A stretch of 23,308 nt of DNA from Anaerolineae bacterium (GTDB taxonomy: Bacteria > Chloroflexota > Anaerolineae > JAAYZQ01), in NCBI GenBank assembly GCA_016929795.1, contig JAFGIA010000031.1:1-23308 (forward strand), read 5' to 3'. Of this stretch, positions 21,161-23,308 are shown in pieces (within the stretch, counting starts at the first letter, position 1; each line of letters opens with the position of its first letter). The notes under the pieces were generated by a model. It worked only from the letters and a program-made list of their open reading frames with translations. It had not been told where the DNA came from and ran no database searches. The position numbers and the translations under genes are program-made.

Positions 21161-22765
21161 CTATGGCCTCATGCTGCTGAACGGGCCGCTGCCCTGTCCG
21201 CTGCCGGGCATGAACGATCCACCCTGTTCCGCCGCTTCCGGCACCTGCGGCAGGATCACCTCGTCGCCTTCCTCCAGGCCCCCCACGACCTGGCTATGGT
21301 CCTCCTCACGCAATCCGATCAAGACCTCCACGCGTCGAGCCGTGCCACCTGGCCCAGGCAGCGTGACATAATAACGGCCTGCGGCCCTGTCGACCTCGAC
21401 TGCCTGGTTGGGAATGAGCAGCGCGTCCCCGGCTTGTGCTACCACAATGTCCACGTCTGCCGTCATCCCCAGGCGTACGGGCAGCGCTTGTCCATCGTCC
21501 GTAACCGGCGAAAAGGCAATCTCGACGTCGTACGCCACCGCTCCGCCGACGTTCGTCGACGCCGGCGAGATGTGTGTGATCAAGCCGCTTACTTTTGCGC
21601 CCTTGATGGCGTCGAACGATAGGTGCGCCGCCTGCCCCTCCTGGAGTAGAGCCACGTCAACCTCGTCCACCTGTACATCAAGGACCAGCGCCTGCGTCGA
21701 CGCCAGGGTAAAGGCAGGCATGCCCGGTGTGGCCCACTCCCCCTCGCGTGCCTGGACGGTGAGGATGGTGCCGGCAAAGGGAGCGACGAGTTGGGCATCG
21801 TCGAGCTGTGCCTGTGCCTGGGCCAGGGCGATCGCTGCCTCTTCCACCTGTGCCTGGAACACGGCCACGTCCTCCGCGTTCGGTCGCTGCTGCAGGGCAA
21901 CCAACTGGGCCTCTGCCTGGGCCACCTGTGCCTCGGCGGCGGTGATGTCGCTGTCTGTCGGCCTGTCGAGCAATGTCTCGAGCTGCGATTCTGCCTGCGC
22001 TACCTGGGCACGAGCGGTGGCCAGCTCGCTCTCTGTCGGGTGGTTCGCGGCGGCGTCATAGTTTGCCCGGGCGCGTTCCAGCTCGATCGTGGCATTTCGC
22101 AGGCTCAGCGCCTCTGGGCGCATGGCAATGTCGGGCTGGTCCTTGACGCGGTCGTACGCGGCCTGTGCCTGCTGCAGCGATGCTGCCGCGGCATCGACTG
22201 CCGCCTGGGCCGCGGCCAGGCTCGCTTCCGTCGGTCCGGCTGCCACTTGTTCATAGTTGGCGCGCGCGCTGTCCACCGACGCACGTGCTGAAGCCAGCTC
22301 CGACTTGGTGGCGCCTGCCAACACCCTGGCCAGGTTCGCTCGCGCATTGTCGAGCGCAACCTGTGCTGAAGCCAGTTCCTCGTCGCTCGGCGGCTGCTGT
22401 GCCTGCACCAGCCTGGCGCGGGCTGTCGCCAGGCTGGCCTCGGCGCGGGCAATCTGCCATTCTGCTGCCTCTGTATCGAGCTGTGCCAGCACAGTGCCTG
22501 CTTCCACCTCCTGTCCTGCCTCGACCAGCACCGCGGCGATCTGCCCACTCGTCGAGAACGCAAGCGTTGACTGCTGCTCGGCTGCCACGCGCCCTGTGGT
22601 GCCTACGGTCTCTTTGATCTCGCCGCGTATTACCTCGGCCGTCGAGACCGATGCGGCCTGGCTGGCCACGCTTTGCGCCTGCCGGCGCAAGGCGATTGCA
22701 CCTGCGCCAATCAGCACCAGAGCCAGAAGCAACACGCCCCCTATTTTTGTTACTTTCTTGAGCAT
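21161..22765 (-). CDS. HlyD/MacA-type membrane fusion adaptor with long repeat region
   Basis: About 534 residues. One transmembrane helix (10-26) anchors it. A barrel-sandwich half (about 50-97, with VEAGQEVEAGTVLAQLD) is followed by a repeat region (125-320) and the second half (LVAPFAGTILTVQAREGE, about 326-343). Beta-barrel and membrane-proximal domains then run to residue 515. The tail (516-534) is Gly/Ser/Pro-rich. The repeat region has seven units of 26 residues with a 13-residue insert between units three and four. ATG 22765 has GGAGGGGG 7-12 bases upstream; an in-frame extension to 22816 is not supported. In diderm bacteria MacA joins MacB to TolC; in a Chloroflexota-like host no TolC is expected, so it probably handles substrate at the outer face of the single membrane. 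Confidence 0.88.
   Translation of the reverse strand: MLKKVTKIGGVLLLALVLIGAGAIALRRQAQSVASQAASVSTAEVIRGEIKETVGTTGRVAAEQQSTLAFSTSGQIAAVLVEAGQEVEAGTVLAQLDTEAAEWQIARAEASLATARARLVQAQQPPSDEELASAQVALDNARANLARVLAGATKSELASARASVDSARANYEQVAAGPTEASLAAAQAAVDAAAASLQQAQAAYDRVKDQPDIAMRPEALSLRNATIELERARANYDAAANHPTESELATARAQVAQAESQLETLLDRPTDSDITAAEAQVAQAEAQLVALQQRPNAEDVAVFQAQVEEAAIALAQAQAQLDDAQLVAPFAGTILTVQAREGEWATPGMPAFTLASTQALVLDVQVDEVDVALLQEGQAAHLSFDAIKGAKVSGLITHISPASTNVGGAVAYDVEIAFSPVTDDGQALPVRLGMTADVDIVVAQAGDALLIPNQAVEVDRAAGRYYVTLPGPGGTARRVEVLIGLREEDHSQVVGGLEEGDEVILPQVPEAAEQGGSFMPGSGQGSGPFSSMRP
21806..22393 (-). repeat. Seven 26-residue repeats in the adaptor
   Basis: Units begin at residues 125, 151, 177, 216, 242, 268 and 294 with a (G/P/H/R)-(P/A)-(T/S/E/N) cap, then an acidic residue and an Ala/Gln-rich helix, as in PPSDEEL, GPTEASL, HPTESEL and RPTDSDI. 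The 13-residue insert (203-215) after the third unit may mark the hairpin tip. Confidence 0.7.
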
Positions 22766-22834
22766 CTCTTTGCCCCCTCCACTACGATTGCATGCACAAT
22801 TGCACACCCACCTCAACGCGGTAGGTTCTCGATC

Positions 22835-22840
22835 ATGATA
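22835..22840 (-). promoter_or_regulatory. Possible -10 box of the MacAB-like operon
   Basis: The minus strand reads TGG-TATCAT, an extended -10 with one mismatch to TATAAT, about 70 bases before ATG 22765. A -35 match at 16-18 bases is poor (TACACG). It is offered as the best candidate in this divergent intergenic region. Confidence 0.3.
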
Positions 22841-22942
22841 CCACGTTCCGCTACCCGCGTGTAGTGCATGGGGTCATAACTTGCGCGCCCACGATATGAC
22901 AGGGATCACGTGCATCCTGCCTGCATACCTGATCCGGGTCAG

Positions 22943-22971
22943 TTCTCAAAGTCGCCGACTTGTGGTATGAT
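22943..22971 (+). promoter_or_regulatory. Promoter immediately before the last gene
   Basis: TTCTCA (22943-22948), a 17-base spacer and TATGAT (22966-22971) preceded by TG-G form an extended -10 promoter. The -10 ends only 7 bases before ATG 22979, so transcription would start at or near the start codon. Confidence 0.5.
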
Positions 22972-22978
22972 GGGGGGC

Positions 22979-23308
22979 ATGGAAGAACACGCGCTCGAAC
23001 CTGGCCTGCTGAATACTTTCCGGCAGTATATCGCCATCCGTCTTGGCATCATGCTGCTCGGCTCGGCCCGCTACGCCTTCCCTATCCGCGCCGTCCCACT
23101 TCCCGACTTGGACCCGCTCTTCGCGCTGCCCATCCTCCTCGACGGCCTCTTTCTCACACTTCTCCTGCTGCGCAGTCCCAGGCGCCTGCTCGGGCGCTAT
23201 TTCTTGCCCGCGGCCCTGTTGGGGACGGCGGTCGTCCAGATGCTTTACCTGCGCCTCTACTCCGGCCATCTCGGCCTGCGCGAGGTCGGGATCGGCTTTG
23301 TCGGGCAG
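22979..23308 (+). CDS. Membrane protein N-terminus, possibly a sensor histidine kinase (partial)
   Basis: An open frame of 110 codons from ATG 22979 runs off the window end. It begins MEEHALEPGLLNTFRQYIAI, then has hydrophobic segments near residues 20-32, 48-66 and 76-92, separated by short basic loops (RSPRRLLGRY). This pattern of a short cytoplasmic start followed by closely spaced helices resembles the membrane domain of several Chloroflexota sensor kinases encoded beside ABC transporters, but no kinase motif is within the window. The gene is divergent from the MacAB-like operon across a 213-base region, consistent with a regulator of that operon. GGGGGG directly before the ATG could be a ribosome site if transcription starts further upstream. 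Confidence 0.5.
   Translation, partial: MEEHALEPGLLNTFRQYIAIRLGIMLLGSARYAFPIRAVPLPDLDPLFALPILLDGLFLTLLLLRSPRRLLGRYFLPAALLGTAVVQMLYLRLYSGHLGLREVGIGFVGQ

Noticed and set aside
1..23308. tRNA, rRNA, insertion sequence or prophage
   Set aside because: No transposase or integrase motif, no cloverleaf or rRNA core sequence was recognised by eye; a covariance-model scan (tRNAscan, Infernal) would settle small RNAs.

Overview
The window looks like a chromosomal segment of a GC-rich member of the Chloroflexota, possibly Anaerolineae-like. This rests on gene style, not on a marker gene: secreted proteins with a Thr/Pro 'PPTATP' stalk, a YLPLV segment in an exported protein, a histidine kinase with an N-terminal 7TM domain, and a membrane-GAF-HTH regulator. 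No rRNA, tRNA, CRISPR array, transposase or phage gene was found. Promoters resemble sigma-70 sites (TTGACA-N17-TATAAT), often with an extended TGn -10.

Layout, left to right. (1) 1-675: a mazEF toxin-antitoxin pair behind a promoter with a palindromic operator. (2) 676-4670: a 7TM-PAS histidine kinase and a membrane-GAF-HTH regulator in one operon, ended by a probable terminator. (3) 4699-7229: a CDP-alcohol phosphatidyltransferase, a TP-stalk beta-propeller lipoprotein and a triple zinc-ribbon protein, closely spaced. (4) 7326-11806: a beta-helix lipoprotein, two translationally coupled radical SAM enzymes and a GNAT acetyltransferase. (5) 11803-16902: a PHP (CehA/McbA-like) metallohydrolase, a metzincin-ricin-lectin protein, a GPH-type sugar symporter and an IscU/NifU-like scaffold.

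The minus strand carries (6) 16886-17775, an MBL-fold hydrolase converging on the scaffold gene with a 17-base overlap; (7) 17890-18847, a padR-DUF5320 operon; and (8) 18844-22765, a MacA-MacB-type export operon (adaptor, ATPase, permease) ending in a broken gene for a small secreted protein. Divergent from it, (9) 22979-23308 is the start of a membrane protein, perhaps another sensor kinase, cut by the window edge.

The best candidate for an undescribed system is the four-gene module at 7441-11806: an exported beta-helix lipoprotein, a MoaA-like radical SAM enzyme with a Cys-rich tail, a HemW-like radical SAM enzyme and a double-GNAT protein. The two radical SAM genes share a GTGA stop/start, and an ATGA-coupled 10-codon ORF precedes the acetyltransferase. 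No substrate can be read from the sequence. Other notable points are an in-frame amber codon in a signal peptide (18844-19158), a 26-residue repeat in the MacA-like adaptor, two promoters whose -35 box contains the stop codon of the gene before, and a kinase-regulator pair without a receiver domain.
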